NCBI RefSeq assembly: GCF_035046485.1
Contig: NC_085137.1
Span: 441,692,334 to 441,756,333 of the forward strand
Origin: Aedes albopictus
Lineage: Eukaryota; Arthropoda; Insecta; Diptera; Culicidae
DNA: 64,000 nucleotides
Direction of reading: 5' to 3'
Of this stretch, positions 34,901 through 44,837 are shown piece after piece. Under the pieces are notes generated by a model that worked only from the letters and a program-made list of their open reading frames with translations, did no database searches and had not been told where the DNA came from. Made by a program: the position numbers and the translations under genes. Numbering within the stretch: the first letter of the stretch is position 1; each line of letters opens with the position of its first letter.

Positions 34901-36301
34901 GCCGCTGGATGCCAGAAAAGACGCTGTTTGAGCCGCACCTCCTTGGTGAAAAGACGCTCGAGACGTACCTCCTCAATCTAGTTGAAGTCAGAAGGACCCA
35001 GGCTACACAATCAGCTAAGCATGCAACTCTTAACTGGCGATCTTTGTCATCGCTTGACCCGTGGAAGCATGAAGTAGGAACTTGTGAGGACCAGAGCTAT
35101 GTTGGACGCTCTCCTTATCGACTCACCGTTTTGCAGCCTAAATAGTCTTCGTTGGCTGATGATGCGCCTTCGTATTGCGCGGCTTCAGTATTTCCGTTTA
35201 TCGTAACACTACTGTCTAGGCTTGCCGTATCGTTCGTGTGTAAGAAGGGTTTGTCAAAAGCTGGTATTCCGCACATGTACCTGTACGTACGGGTATTCAG
35301 CAATAGCTACATGGTTTCCATTTTCTCGTTACAGCCACACCGAAGGGTGCCTCGGTGCCATCGCTTGGCCTGTCCAATAAAGCTGTCTACAACGTCGAAG
35401 CGGAAGGCGCTACTACCAAACACGTGAAGGATATCTATCCGGAGCACTACTTCGTCCCCATTAAACTGGAATCGCCTCCGGCCGAGGAAACCCTCATGCA
35501 GAACACCCTCTGGCCCGAGATGCAGAAACTGTACGGCCATGGGTATGAAATCTACGCTCTGGCTTCGACGCGGGACGGACGCTTCCTGGCATCAGCCAGT
35601 AGGGCAACTTCGCTGGAGCACGCTCGCATTCTCATCTGGAACACGACCAACTGGAAAATTCTCCAGAAGCTGGAAGCGCACCAGCTTACGGTTACCCAAC
35701 TGGCCTTTTCGCCGGATAACCGATCTTTGCTGGCCGTTTCCCGCGATCGAACGCTGTCCGTGTTTGAGAATAGATCGCCGGACGTAGAAGGATGTGATTT
35801 CCAGCTGGTGACCCATACGGACAAGCACACCAGCGTGCACGGTCGGATCATTTGGTGCTGCGATTGGTCGCACGATTCGGTGCACTTCGCTTCTGGATCG
35901 CGCGACGGGAAGGTAGTTCTGTGGGATCGGAAAGATGCGGGGAAGTACGGAGCATGCAGTGTGTTGGAATTGAAGGGAGAGTCCGTGACCGCTGTGGCTT
36001 TCGGCACGAGGAAGGTGGAAGACGATCGGTACATGGTGGCCGTTGGACTGGAAAAGGGTACAATACAGTTGTACGGAGTACTACAGCAGGACTGGAAGTT
36101 GTTGGCGACCATCGATGAATCGTTAGTTGGCTTTCTTGTTTTGCACTGAGTACTATACATTATTAATTTTTCTCTATTTTTAATTGCAGATGTGGACATC
36201 ATCTCACTGTGAAGCGATTGGCGTTCAAACCATCTGGTGAGGGTATACAGCTTGCAAGTTGTGGTGACGATAATTTCGTAAGGGTTTACGATATATGTTG
36301 A
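31995..36301 (+). CDS. Elp2: Elongator complex protein 2 (WD40 subunit), five coding exons
   Basis: Coding exons: 31995-32120, 32204-33146, 33237-33632, 35335-36121 and 36190-36301. All introns are GT-AG (gtaaga/gttgcag, gtaagt/cattag, gtaagt/ttacag, gttagt/attgcag) and all phases agree, giving 2364 nt or 787 residues, close to other Elp2 proteins. The start MIEIKNRYTSVACN follows CCAG; the stop is TGA at 36299-36301. About a dozen WD40 blades are visible, with GH and WD-like ends, for example LRGHTDWVRGL...IRLWRI, LQGHEGWVYGA...LTVWT, HGRIIWCCDWSHD...VVLWDR and CGHHLTVKRLAF...VRVYDI. They form the two propellers of Elp2, which scaffolds Elp1 and Elp3 in the Elongator complex that modifies wobble uridine of tRNAs. 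Intron 3 (33633-35334) is swollen by a LINE fragment. The frames appear intact, so the gene is probably functional. No clear AATAAA lies just after the stop. Confidence 0.95.
33683..34625 (-). pseudogene. Non-LTR retrotransposon RT fragment in Elp2 intron 3
   Basis: A minus-strand frame from 34625 gives LRQGDGLSCLLFNIAL and LLGFADDIDIIARKF (the catalytic FADD box of RT) to GLVINVSKTNYM. After a frameshift near 34130-34180 it continues with VLRTIYGGVQIKDGTWRRRM, GRLRWAGHVIRMSDSNP and a C-terminal RRG-rich region to a stop at 33683. A tail-like TAATAAGATAAG follows on the minus strand. The 5' two thirds are missing. It is antisense to Elp2. Confidence 0.88.
34641..34680 (-). ncRNA. Degenerate hammerhead-like motif
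   Basis: On the minus strand the sequence reads TTGAAAA, then GGTCC-CATAC-GGACC (a 5-bp stem), then GAAACGTCGGG. The stem followed by GAAAC-GTC matches the stem II/GAAA core of type-I hammerhead ribozymes known from Penelope-like and other retroelements, but the CUGANGA box is degraded. Catalysis is unlikely. Confidence 0.4.
34681..35334. other. Rest of Elp2 intron 3, probably repeat-derived
   Basis: No protein was recognised. It ends in a good polypyrimidine tract and the acceptor TTACAG at 35329-35334. Confidence 0.5.
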
Positions 36302-36489
36302 TAGCGATCGTTCGCTAGGTACAATCCATGTTCGAACTTTTCCATTCATCCGACAATCCTTGACGGCCTGGTGGTACGTTATGTAGAGCCTATCGAACAT
36401 TTCGTTTGGTAGATGATCCAAATTTCCTCAAAATGTTGGTGACTAGTTGGGAAACTGTTCCAGGATTCTTTAACATCCATTGTCCAAGC

Positions 36490-36657
36490 CTGGGACCATG
36501 CACAAATTACGTCACGCTTTTAGGGGGGAGTGGGGGTTTTGCATAACGTGACGACCCATACAAAAAAAAATAAGGTCTAATACATAAAGTGTGACATAGG
36601 GGGGAGGGGGGTTGAAAATGGTCGATTTTTGCGTGACATAATTTGTGTATCACCCCA
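36490..36657. mobile_element. Palindromic MITE, ACAAATTACGTCACGC family
   Basis: GCACAAATTACGTCACGC (about 36500) is mirrored by GCGTGACATAATTTGTG (36631-36647). The interior is G-rich (GGGGGGAGTGGGGG, GGGGGGAGGGGGG). Lies 190 bp after the Elp2 stop. Confidence 0.75.
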
Positions 36658-36699
36658 TAGAAAATTTTCTCGAAAGCTGTGTAAGGATTCATTTTTTTA

Positions 36700-36975
36700 G
36701 TGTTGACAACACTAGCGTCACCTATGCGGCAAGTTGCTACAGTCAGTGGTGAGTACGCATATCTAGATCAGTTTAATATTCACCACCGACAACAGCGTGG
36801 TAACTTCGCGATAGCAGCGCCACGATGTTGCCACTTGTGTTCCTTACACAGCTTTGGAACTGGACTTGGATGTCTGTTCTCTGTGTATGAAGTGAATCTG
36901 ATCTGAATCACTTGAATGTGAAGTAAATAGGAAATGGATCATTTGAATATGACAAGAACCTGAAATGAATCACTT
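36700..36975. other. No feature recognised
   Basis: Short direct repeats GAATCACTT/GAATGTGAAG-like near 36900-36970; no gene. Confidence 0.35.
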
Positions 36976-37865
36976 CAATGAATTACTCCAGGATTTACTC
37001 CGGAAATTCCTCCAGGGGATCCTCCGGGAAATGCTCCAGGAATTCCTTTGGGAATTTGTCAAGGAGTTTCTCTGAGAATTGCTCCAGGAATTCTACCGGA
37101 AATAGCTTCAGCAGGTCCTCCGGAAATTCCTGCAAAAGTTCCTCGAGGAATTACCACTACCCCATTTAATGCTCCAAAAGTTCCTTCGGAAATTACTCCG
37201 CGAAATTCTCCATGATATCATTCGAGAATTGCTCCAGGAGTTCTTCTGGAAATTGCTCCAGGAATTCCTCCGGAAAATTTTCAAGGAATTTCTTCAGCAA
37301 TTTTTCCATTTTTCGGGAATTGCTCCAGTACATTCTTCAAGAATTGATCCGGGAATTGCTTAAAGAGTTCCTCCGGAAATTTCTCCGAGAGTTCTTCCAG
37401 GAATTTCTCCAGGAGATCCACCGGGAATTGTTCCAGGATTTCCTTCGGGAATCGCTCTAGAATTTCCTCCGGGTATTTCTCCAAGAGTTTCTCCGGGAAT
37501 TTTCCCGATAATTGCTCGAATTTCCTCGAGAATCCCTCCAGGAGTTTATTTGGGAATTCCTACAAGTGAAAATATACCAGGAGTTCCTCAGGAAATTACT
37601 CCACGAGTTCCTCCGGGAATCATTCCAAGAGTTTCTTCGGGAGTTTCCCGAAAGTTTCTCCAAAAATTTCACTGAGAATTCGAGAATTTTTCAATAAGTT
37701 CTTCTGGGAATTGCTATCGTAGTTCTATTTCCGAAGAGTTCACCTGTAAATTCCTCGAAAAGTTGCTCCGGGTATTCCTTCAAAAGTTACTTCGAAAAAT
37801 ACTCGAGAAATTCCTTCGGAAGCTTTTCTGGTAATTCTTCCGAAAATTTCACCTGGAGTTCCGGG
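36976..37865. repeat. 23-bp minisatellite block, reverse orientation
   Basis: CTCCGGGAATTCCTCCAGGAGTT-type units, the complement of the 13-28 kb blocks. Both strands give artefactual open frames. Confidence 0.85.
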
Positions 37866-37894
37866 GTTTCACCAGGAATTCCTACTCAAACTAA

Positions 37895-37978
37895 AATTCA
37901 GTAACAAATTTTGAAATCGACGTAAAATCAATGCTACACCATTGATTATACGTCGTTTTCAAAATTTGTTACTGAATT
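37895..37978. repeat. 84-bp near-perfect hairpin
   Basis: ATTCAGTAACAAATTTTGAA...CGACGTA...ATCAATG faces CATTGAT...TACGTCG...TTCAAAATTTGTTACTGAAT with a loop of only about six bases. It is either a minimal MITE or a fold with pre-miRNA-like dimensions. It sits between two minisatellite stretches. Confidence 0.8.
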
Positions 37979-37999
37979 CTATGCTTTCCACTGTTTTTT

Positions 38000-39450
38000 T
38001 TCTTGGAGCTCCATTGGGAACTCCTCTAGAAGCTCCTCCGAGAAATTCCAGTAGGAGTTCCACAGATATTTTTTCCAGAAGTTCAACAGGGAGTTTCTCT
38101 AAGAGTTCTACCGAGAATTTTCCAGAAGTTACACCAGAGAGTCCTGTTGTAGTTCACCGAAGAATTTTTCCAGAAGTCCCATCGAGAGTTTCTTACGGAG
38201 CACAACCGGAAATCCTGTTAGAAGTTCCAACGGGAATTCTTTCGTGATTCATCGAAGTTGCACCGGGTATTCCTGCAGGAGTTCCACTGGGAACATTGCC
38301 AGAAACTCCACCGGAATTTTTCAAGGAGCTCAACCGCGAATTTGTCCAAAAGTTTTACAAGGTCTTATTCAGGAGTTACTTCTGGACTTACAGTAGATAC
38401 TCCTCCCGGAATTCTTTTCCGGTAATTCTTCCACAAGTACCTCTGACATTTTTTTTCGGGGGTTCCTCAAGGGGAATGACACTTCCTTTGTTAACCATAA
38501 AAATCCGCATTTATCCGTTGTTAACCGTCGTTAACCGCGTCTAACTGCTGCTCAGTTAGCAGCGGTTAGCGATGGTTAGGAACGGAAAAATGCGAATTTT
38601 CAGGTTAGAAAAGGATATGGAGTTCCCCAGAAATTTCTTCTAGGAGTTGCTCCGAAATGTCTCCTGATATTTCTCCGTGAAACCTTTCAGAAGTTTTTGC
38701 AGAAGCTGCTCATGAAGCAATAGCAGGAATCATTTTGAGAGTTGCACAGAAAATTTCTCCAGGAGTTACACATGGGATTTCTACTGGATTTTTTCAAGAT
38801 CTGCCATAGGTTTTCCCGGAGATCCCGATGATTCTTCTAGGAGTCACAACAGGGATTTTTTCTTCTCCTGGGATGTGGGGAAATTCTTGGAAAGCTTTAA
38901 AAATCCAATCTTCACGAATATTCTTGAGGGTCTCCCCAAGGGAAAACATGTTCCTGAAAGTCCTGATAAAATTTCCGGAGAAACTTCTGAAGAAATAACC
39001 AGAAAAATCTCCAGGTGAAAATCATGAAGGACTTCCCGCACAGCGGCCCGAAGTAATTTGATTGAGAGTTCTGAAACGACTCAAAAAGTTCCACTAGGAA
39101 TTCTTCTATAATAAGTTCCACTGAGAGGAGTTTCATCGAGAATTTCTCTAGGATTTGCACTGGGAAACCCTCAAGGAGTTCCACCATAGACTAATTTCCA
39201 CTGGGTTCCACTGGGAATTCCTACAGAAATTCCACTGTGAATATTAGGAGTTTCATCGAGAATTTCTCTAGGATTTGCACTGGGAATTCCTCAAAGAGTT
39301 CTACAGGGAATTCCTACAGAAATTCCACTGTGAATTTCTCTACAAGCTTCTTTGAAAATCTATGCGCAAGTTGCTTCGGGAACAAGTTCATAAATGATCC
39401 GAAAGCCCTCCTGATTTTTTCTCCGAAGTTACTGCAGAAATTCTTCTAAC
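38000..39450. repeat. Strongly degenerate minisatellite, reverse orientation
   Basis: CCAGGAGTTCCAC(C/T)GGGAATTC-like units with many changes. GTTTCATCGAGAATTTCTCT is duplicated at about 39129 and 39249. Interrupted by the hairpin at 38491-38608. Confidence 0.7.
38491..38608. mobile_element. 118-bp hairpin element
   Basis: GTTAACCATAAAAATCCGCA... and AACCGTCGTTAACCGCG face CAGCGGTTAGCGATGGTTAG and TGCGAATTTTCAGGTTAG. Consistent with a small MITE. Confidence 0.65.
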
Positions 39451-40040
39451 TCGGTAGGTTTATTCAGAAGGTATTCGGTTTAGTTTAGTTTAGTTTAATT
39501 TATTCAAAAGTTTCTTCAGGATTTTTTCGGGAAGTTCCACCGTGAATTCTTTTAGGAATTTCTTCGAGGTTTCTTCCAGACGTTCATTTGAATATAATTC
39601 TTCCGAAAGTTTCACTGGAAATTGTGTTAGGAGTTCATGCTGGTTTTCGGAGGTTTCTAGGCAAGAGAACGCGATAAATTTTACGATCAACTGTTTGTTT
39701 ACTTAGACATATTCGAACTGAACAAAAGACGGTTTGGTTAGTGTCGTATCTGAAAACACTTCACACTCCCGTAACCGTATCAAACACAATTTCTCCTAAT
39801 TTTCCACTTCCGAACCGAAAACACCATCCCGCACGCAATGTAACATCCGTTCATCACACATTTCTTCAATCATTAATGCAATTAAACATTACTCGATTTA
39901 CGACATGATTGATCCAAATATTAGATAATTGTTCGATCTGTGTTTTTGAAATGTAACCTAAAATATACAAGCTTCTAGTCCAAATGCATATAATGATAGT
40001 TTAGTTTCGCTTCGTTCAGGATTTGTTCAAGCAGTTCAAG
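39451..40040. other. Mostly unassigned; short TTTAG microsatellite
   Basis: A (TTTAG)n-like run at about 39477-39500 resembles a degenerate insect telomere-type pentamer but is very short. More degenerate minisatellite lies at 39500-39660. Otherwise nothing was recognised. Confidence 0.4.
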
Positions 40041-40096
40041 AATTTTCTGATTCACAATAGAAAACAATTCCAAACCATTGGATTGAATGTAAAAAT

Positions 40097-40642
40097 TGTT
40101 GAGAGTAGCTTCCAGTGGACATAAAAAACACGGACCGAGAGAGGAACAACGGGGTTTACGGATCGAGTAAAACAGCAACCGTGCGATTCCACTGTACACA
40201 AACGACTAATTTATTCTGAACGTAAACATAAATATACAATAGGGTACTGCAAGCACCTGATCTAACCTCACTTTGTCTGACAGTTCAGCGAGCTTGTTTA
40301 CAAGGTGTTAGAATTTTTAACGAGCGGTGAAAATTATATTTACGTTTTCCGTCCCGAAACCATTATGATACGGAAATATCGATTATATTCAACTCTACTA
40401 GTACAAAACTAATCGTCTAATAACCGTTTTACTGAAATTGTATCGAAAAACAGTTTTACCGGAACTCCGCCAGAGACTAAGTCCATGTAAACAAGCTCGC
40501 TGAACTGTCAGTGCACGGCTTCGTGACGTCATCTTGCAGTATCCTATAGTTCGATGTCACATCAATGATCATGGTATAACAATTTATATATGTTGTCTTG
40601 ATACGAGGAGAGCTCGATTGTAACATTTATACACTTTCAACA
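40097..40642 (-). repeat. Copia 3' LTR containing a 303-bp MITE
   Basis: LTR sequence 40097-40241 and 40545-40642 is collinear with the other LTR. The MITE begins at the same nucleotide as the different MITE in the 5' LTR. Confidence 0.9.
40242..40544. mobile_element. 303-bp MITE (GGGTACTGCAAG ends) in the Copia 3' LTR
   Basis: Ends GGGTACTGCAAG and CTTGCAGTATCC at TA. Its interior arms GACAGTTCAGCGAGCTTG and CAAGCTCGCTGAACTGTC are inverted. The interior is unrelated to the 109-bp MITE in the other LTR, but the outer 10 bp are similar. Confidence 0.88.
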
Positions 40643-40957
40643 CTCCCTCTCAAGTCGACGACCGACGTATCACAGTCTACAGAAAAATCGATAACTTGTG
40701 TTTCCAAGTTCAGTTTATCACTTCAAACATTTCAGATCACCGTCTCTAAAACTACTTCTTGCGGTTCAACAGTAATACAAAAAATCTCGAACAACAACAA
40801 AAATTACAATACATTCTCAAGTACAACTTTTACTCTTTCACGTTACAAATACAAACTCAACTAATTTCTATCTGTCCAAAACAACTTATCTTCTTTAAAC
40901 CAAACGGTCACGTCTTCTAAATAAAAATCGTCAAAGCGTTCCTCAAAATCCTCAACT

Positions 40958-42725
40958 TCACCACCTCCGAGATGCCGTGGTGCCAACAGCTGCTCCCACA
41001 TTGCTTTTCCTACACTTGCACAGCATATCCAGCCCATAAAGTTTTCCAGTGTATTGTCCTACGGCCATTACACTTCCATCCTTCGTTATTTCCGCTTTGT
41101 CACCGACGAATCTTACCTGCAAACCTGATCTCGCTACTCGATTAACGGAGAACAGGTTGCAGCTGAGTCCAGGGAGGTACAGCACATCCTTTGCTACGCA
41201 CTTCTTGGTCTTGCCTCCGACAACCGCATACAGAAAAATATCTCCACAGTATTCCGCTACAAGTTTCTCTCCATTCGCCACTATCACTTCCACCGGCCGA
41301 TCCAAACGACGCATTTGACTGAAGTAACGAGAGTCCTTTACCATGTGGTCCGTCGCGCCAGAATCCAGGAACCACTGCATTTTCACTAGTTCTTCTTCTT
41401 TCGATGCCAGGAAACAAACATCTGCACGATCAGAATCACTGTCTTCTTCAATCACTATGTCGGGTTTATTATTGCGATTTCTCACCTTTCCATTGTCATT
41501 CTGATTGGGAACCACTGGCATACGGCAGTTGGATTGTTTGTGTCCTAGTTTGCCACATCTAAAGCACTTTATCCTGTGCCACACATGCCGACTTGCCATA
41601 GCTACATCCTGAATGTCACAATCCGGAACCGACAGATTCTGCCTCTTCATTTCCACATCCAGCAATTGCTTTTTTGACGAATGCCATTGTCACACCAGTG
41701 GGCAGTGTCTCGATTGCCGTAACCACCGGGTCAAACGATGGCGGTAGCGTCAATAACAAATGGCAAATCGCGTCGGCATCTTCCACTACCGCACCACTTT
41801 CCTTCAACTCGCGAATGAGACCATCAAATTTGAGCAAATGTTCCGACAAACCATCGCCGACTCCCTCTACATACTTTAATGTTAGGAGCTGTTTTCTTAT
41901 AAACAGTTGCCCGGCAACACCACGACGTTCAAACACAGCCTTCAGTGTGTCCCATACAGTGCTGAAAATTTCATTTCGTCATATCTAAATTCAATCACCT
42001 ACAGCTCATTTTAGAAGCTGAACCTGAGAATATGGTATATGAAAAACTTGTGCGGCTAGACCAGTTCTGTGAGAAAGTCACGGAAAAACCGCTATTTTTC
42101 CAATATTTAAGGTAAATGTCACGGACTACATTTGAAAAATGCCAAATGATATTCACCGTGAATATCATTGGGATTTTTCGAAGGTAGTCCGTGACATTTA
42201 CCTTTAATATTAAAAAAGTTGCGATTTTTCCGTGACTTTCTTACAGAACCGAGCTAGCCGCACAAGTTTTTCATATACCCTATTCTCAGGTTCAGCTTCT
42301 AAAATAAGCTGTAGGTGATTCAATTTAGATGTGACGAAATGATTTTTTCAGCACTGGTCCCATATCCGTTTCGGAGTCGCACAATCTTTCACCAGCTCCA
42401 ACTGATTATCAGCGATGGCCGAAACAACTATCGCTTTGCACTTTTTCTCTGCAGCTACCCGTGCCACCATCAGCTTTTTCTTCTCCGACTTTATTTCCAC
42501 GGTATCGGTAGCCACTGCGCGTAGTTCTTCTATCTCGGCAATCTCCCGGCGGACGCAATCAAGTAGATCGTAAGTATCAAGGACGGTTTCGATCCGGAAC
42601 TTCCAGTTGTGGAAGCCGGAACCGTCGAACGCGGCGATTTTCACTCTCTCGTCCATAGCTGAGCCCAAAACCTGTTGAGAGTAGCTTCCAGTGGACATAA
42701 AAAACACGGACCGAGAGAGGAACAA
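40958..42725 (-). pseudogene. Copia gag-protease frame, broken by a hAT MITE
   Basis: Minus strand. The N-terminal gag piece (42725-42357) starts in the 5' LTR region and has an AAFDGSGFHNWKFRIETVL segment. The middle piece (41936-41616) includes LLTLPPSFDPVVTAIETLP, typical of Copia gag. The last piece (41665-40958) has the zinc knuckle CFRCGKLGHKQSNC and the aspartic protease site WFLDSGATDHM, then a GAG-pre-integrase-like region (LYLPGLSCNLFSVNRVA). The frame breaks are the MITE at 41957-42356 and a frame change near 41620-41665. It ends without integrase or RT. It would make the particle coat and protease of the element if intact. Confidence 0.9.
41957..42356. mobile_element. 400-bp hAT-type palindromic MITE inside Copia gag
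   Basis: Ends CAGTGCTGAAAA and TTTTTCAGCACTG with an 8-bp TSD GTCCCATA (41949-41956, 42357-42364). Nearly the whole element is palindromic, including TTTAGAAGCTGAACCTGAGA and GTAAATGTCACGGACTAC arms around a centre near 42160. Confidence 0.93.
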
Positions 42726-43024
42726 CGGGGTTTACGGATCGAGTAAAACAGCAACCGTGCGATTCCACTGTACACAAACGACTAATTTATTCTGAACGTA
42801 AACATAAATATACAATAGGGCACTGCATGAAATTCTCTCCTTCTCTTTCACTCTCACAGAAATTTTGTAAACAACAAGGCCACGAAATGTCAAAATCCCA
42901 TACAAAATCAAAACAGTGCAGTGCCCTATAGTTCGATGTCACATCAATGATCATGGTATAACAATTTATATATGTTGTCTTGATACGAGGAGAGCTCGAT
43001 TGTAACATTTATACACTTTCAACA
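42673..43024 (-). repeat. Copia 5' LTR containing a 109-bp MITE
   Basis: LTR sequence 42673-42817 and 42927-43024 matches the 3' LTR. It begins the transcription unit on the minus strand. Confidence 0.9.
42818..42926. mobile_element. 109-bp MITE (GGGCACTGCA family) in the Copia 5' LTR
   Basis: Ends GGGCACTGCATG and TGCAGTGCCC at TA. It is the inverted relative of the element at 18647-18758. It occupies the same LTR position as the 303-bp MITE in the other LTR. Confidence 0.88.
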
Positions 43025-43029
43025 AAAAT

Positions 43030-43250
43030 ATTATGTTCTGTATCACAATAGAAAATAATTCCAAAACAATTGAATCTAACGTGGAGCCAGTAATAAAGTC
43101 ACTACTAATACAATGCGTTTACCGTACATTTCACTGTTAAGAACACAATAAAAACATAAGAATCTTCTGTATTACAGTAGAAAACAATTCCCAAACCATT
43201 GAATCGAATGTGGGACCAGCAATAAAATCACTACTCAATGGGGCACGTTC
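43030..43250. repeat. ~130-bp tandem repeat flanking the Copia element
   Basis: CACAATAGAAAACAATTCCA...CCATTGAATCGAATGTG units recur near 40053, 43043, 43175 and, more diverged, 43661 and 43731. The Copia element inserted within this array. Confidence 0.7.
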
Positions 43251-43586
43251 GGTGTAGTACTAGATTTGTAGTAATGAGCTGAATTTTAGTATGGTGAGAA
43301 GGTCAATCCTCCGTTTCTGCAATCAAATGGTGCAAAAAGCGTGGGTTTTATGATTCCTTGCCTAATTTGATGCTGTTTGAGCAAAACTTTGGATAACTTT
43401 GTTGTTTATGCTGCAAGAAATAGAGAAAACAACAACACTGTTGTCCAAAGTTTTGCTCAAACAGCATCAAATTAGGCAAGGAATCATAATACCCACACTT
43501 TTTGCACCATTTCATTGCAGAAACGGAGAATTAACCTTCTCACCATACTAAAATTCAGCTCATTACTACAAATCTAGTACTTCACC
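43251..43586. mobile_element. 336-bp palindromic MITE in the tandem array
   Basis: GTAGTACTAGATTTGTAGTA and GAGCTGAATTTTAGTATGGT are mirrored by ACCATACTAAAATTCAGCTC and TACTACAAATCTAGTAC. Inner arms (GCCTAATTTGATGCTGTTTG and complement) flank the centre near 43415. A diverged half-copy lies at about 43768-43850. Confidence 0.85.
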
Positions 43587-43850
43587 GATCTGTCCTATAC
43601 AATACGTTTACCGTGCATTTCACTGTTTAATACAATTTGTAAACATAAGCATTTTCTGTATCACAATAGAAAACAATACTCAAACCATTGACTTCATTGT
43701 AAAAACAGTACAAACAGTATGTTGTTGTTCACATTAGAAAACAATTTCAAAACAATAGGAGGCAATCAGTGAAGTACTAGATTGAAAGTAGTGAGCTGGA
43801 TTTTTGTATGGTGAGATGTTCAATTCTCCATTTATGCAATGAAATGGTGC

Positions 43851-44221
43851 AAACACTGCTGCTGCTGATAAAATAAAACAAAAAGCCGTTCGTTGGATCA
43901 CTAATCGGTAATAAATCAATAACTTTTTCCACAAGCATCCAATCGTTTTGCGGTCTTCGAAGGAAAGTTTCATAAATGTTATTTCTACAATAAGCGTTGA
44001 TCGATTTGAATTAAGGAGACAAAGGGCGACCTCTGGAATTTTTTGTTTGAAGGTGTAACTTTTCCCATAGTAAATCCTATGCAAACTTTGAACCGCTTGC
44101 GCTAAATTATAGTTTCACCGATTGCGCCGAAATTTTGTACAGTTCATATGGAACCTAAATGGGATCTAAAAAGTCGACTGGAGCGAGGATTTATTTTTTC
44201 TATACAAGCGTGTCCCACACT
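43851..44221. other. No gene recognised
   Basis: A 116-codon minus-strand open frame has no recognised motif and partly covers the MITE half-copy. Confidence 0.4.
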
Positions 44222-44387
44222 ACTGTCCATAAACCACGTGGTCATTTTTTTGGGACTTTTCAACCCACCCCCCCCCCCCCCCCCCCCCCCGCGTGGTCAT
44301 TAGTCCATACAAATTTTTTTATTTGTCCATACAAAATGGTCATTGGCCGAACCATCCCCCCCCAATGACCACGTGGTTTATGGACAG
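44222..44387. mobile_element. MITE with ACTGTCCATAAACCACGTGG ends and a 23-C tract
   Basis: CTGTCCATAAACCACGTGGT is mirrored by ACCACGTGGTTTATGGACAG. The C tract is at 44268-44290. A truncated relative (AATTTATGGACAGGCCC) lies near 62930. Confidence 0.82.
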
Positions 44388-44545
44388 CCCCTTATTTGCG
44401 TTTTCGCACTCGTGAAAACTAGTGCGATAGTCCAGTGGTGAACTAAATGCGCTATATTTTTTATCCGGGTTGGTTAGATGACAGGCAGTGCAACCAGTTA
44501 GAAAGATTATGCTCACAGTTCTTTCGAAAATGGTACTGGATATTA

Positions 44546-44671
44546 GGCCGTTTGAATAAAGTTGAGTAAATACTCTTTACTAAATCTATGTGAAGCCGTG
44601 GAGCAAATCTCTGTGAAACTTCACAGAGATCTGAGTAAAGAGTATTTACTAAGCTTTATTCATATGGCCTA
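44546..44671. mobile_element. 126-bp palindromic MITE
   Basis: AGGCCGTTTGAATAAAG and GAGTAAATACTCTTTACT face AGTAAAGAGTATTTACT and CTTTATTCATATGGCCT. The centre includes the hairpin CTCTGTGAAACTTCACAGAG. Confidence 0.8.
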
Positions 44672-44837
44672 TTGTACTGGAATTTTCGTCGAGAAATCTC
44701 AGTTTCTCAGGGAATTCTCACAAAGCTCCTCCATGAACTTTAGGAAGTGCATTCGGAAATTCTTCCGATTTTTCTTCCGGGAGATCCTATGTAAAAGGAA
44801 GGACGCTTGGAAGAATTCCCTGAACAGCTCCTGTAAG

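Larger units (their letters stand above)
40097..43024 (-). mobile_element. Ty1/Copia retrotransposon, internally deleted, TSD AAAAT
   Basis: Bounded by AAAAT at 40092-40096 and 43025-43029. Termini are TGTTGA...TCAACA. The minus-strand 5' LTR is 42673-43024 and the 3' LTR 40097-40642. Without their inserted MITEs both LTRs are about 240 bp and nearly identical, so the insertion is fairly young. Only gag and protease remain; integrase, RT and RNase H are absent. A TATAAATG-like box occurs in the LTR near 43008 (minus). Three MITEs have inserted into it. Confidence 0.92.

Noticed and set aside
35552..36421. 289-codon minus-strand open frame
   Set aside because: Antisense shadow of Elp2 exons 4 and 5.
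39477..39500. Telomere-like TTTAG run
   Set aside because: Too short and not the TTAGG insect or dipteran telomere sequence; treated as a microsatellite.
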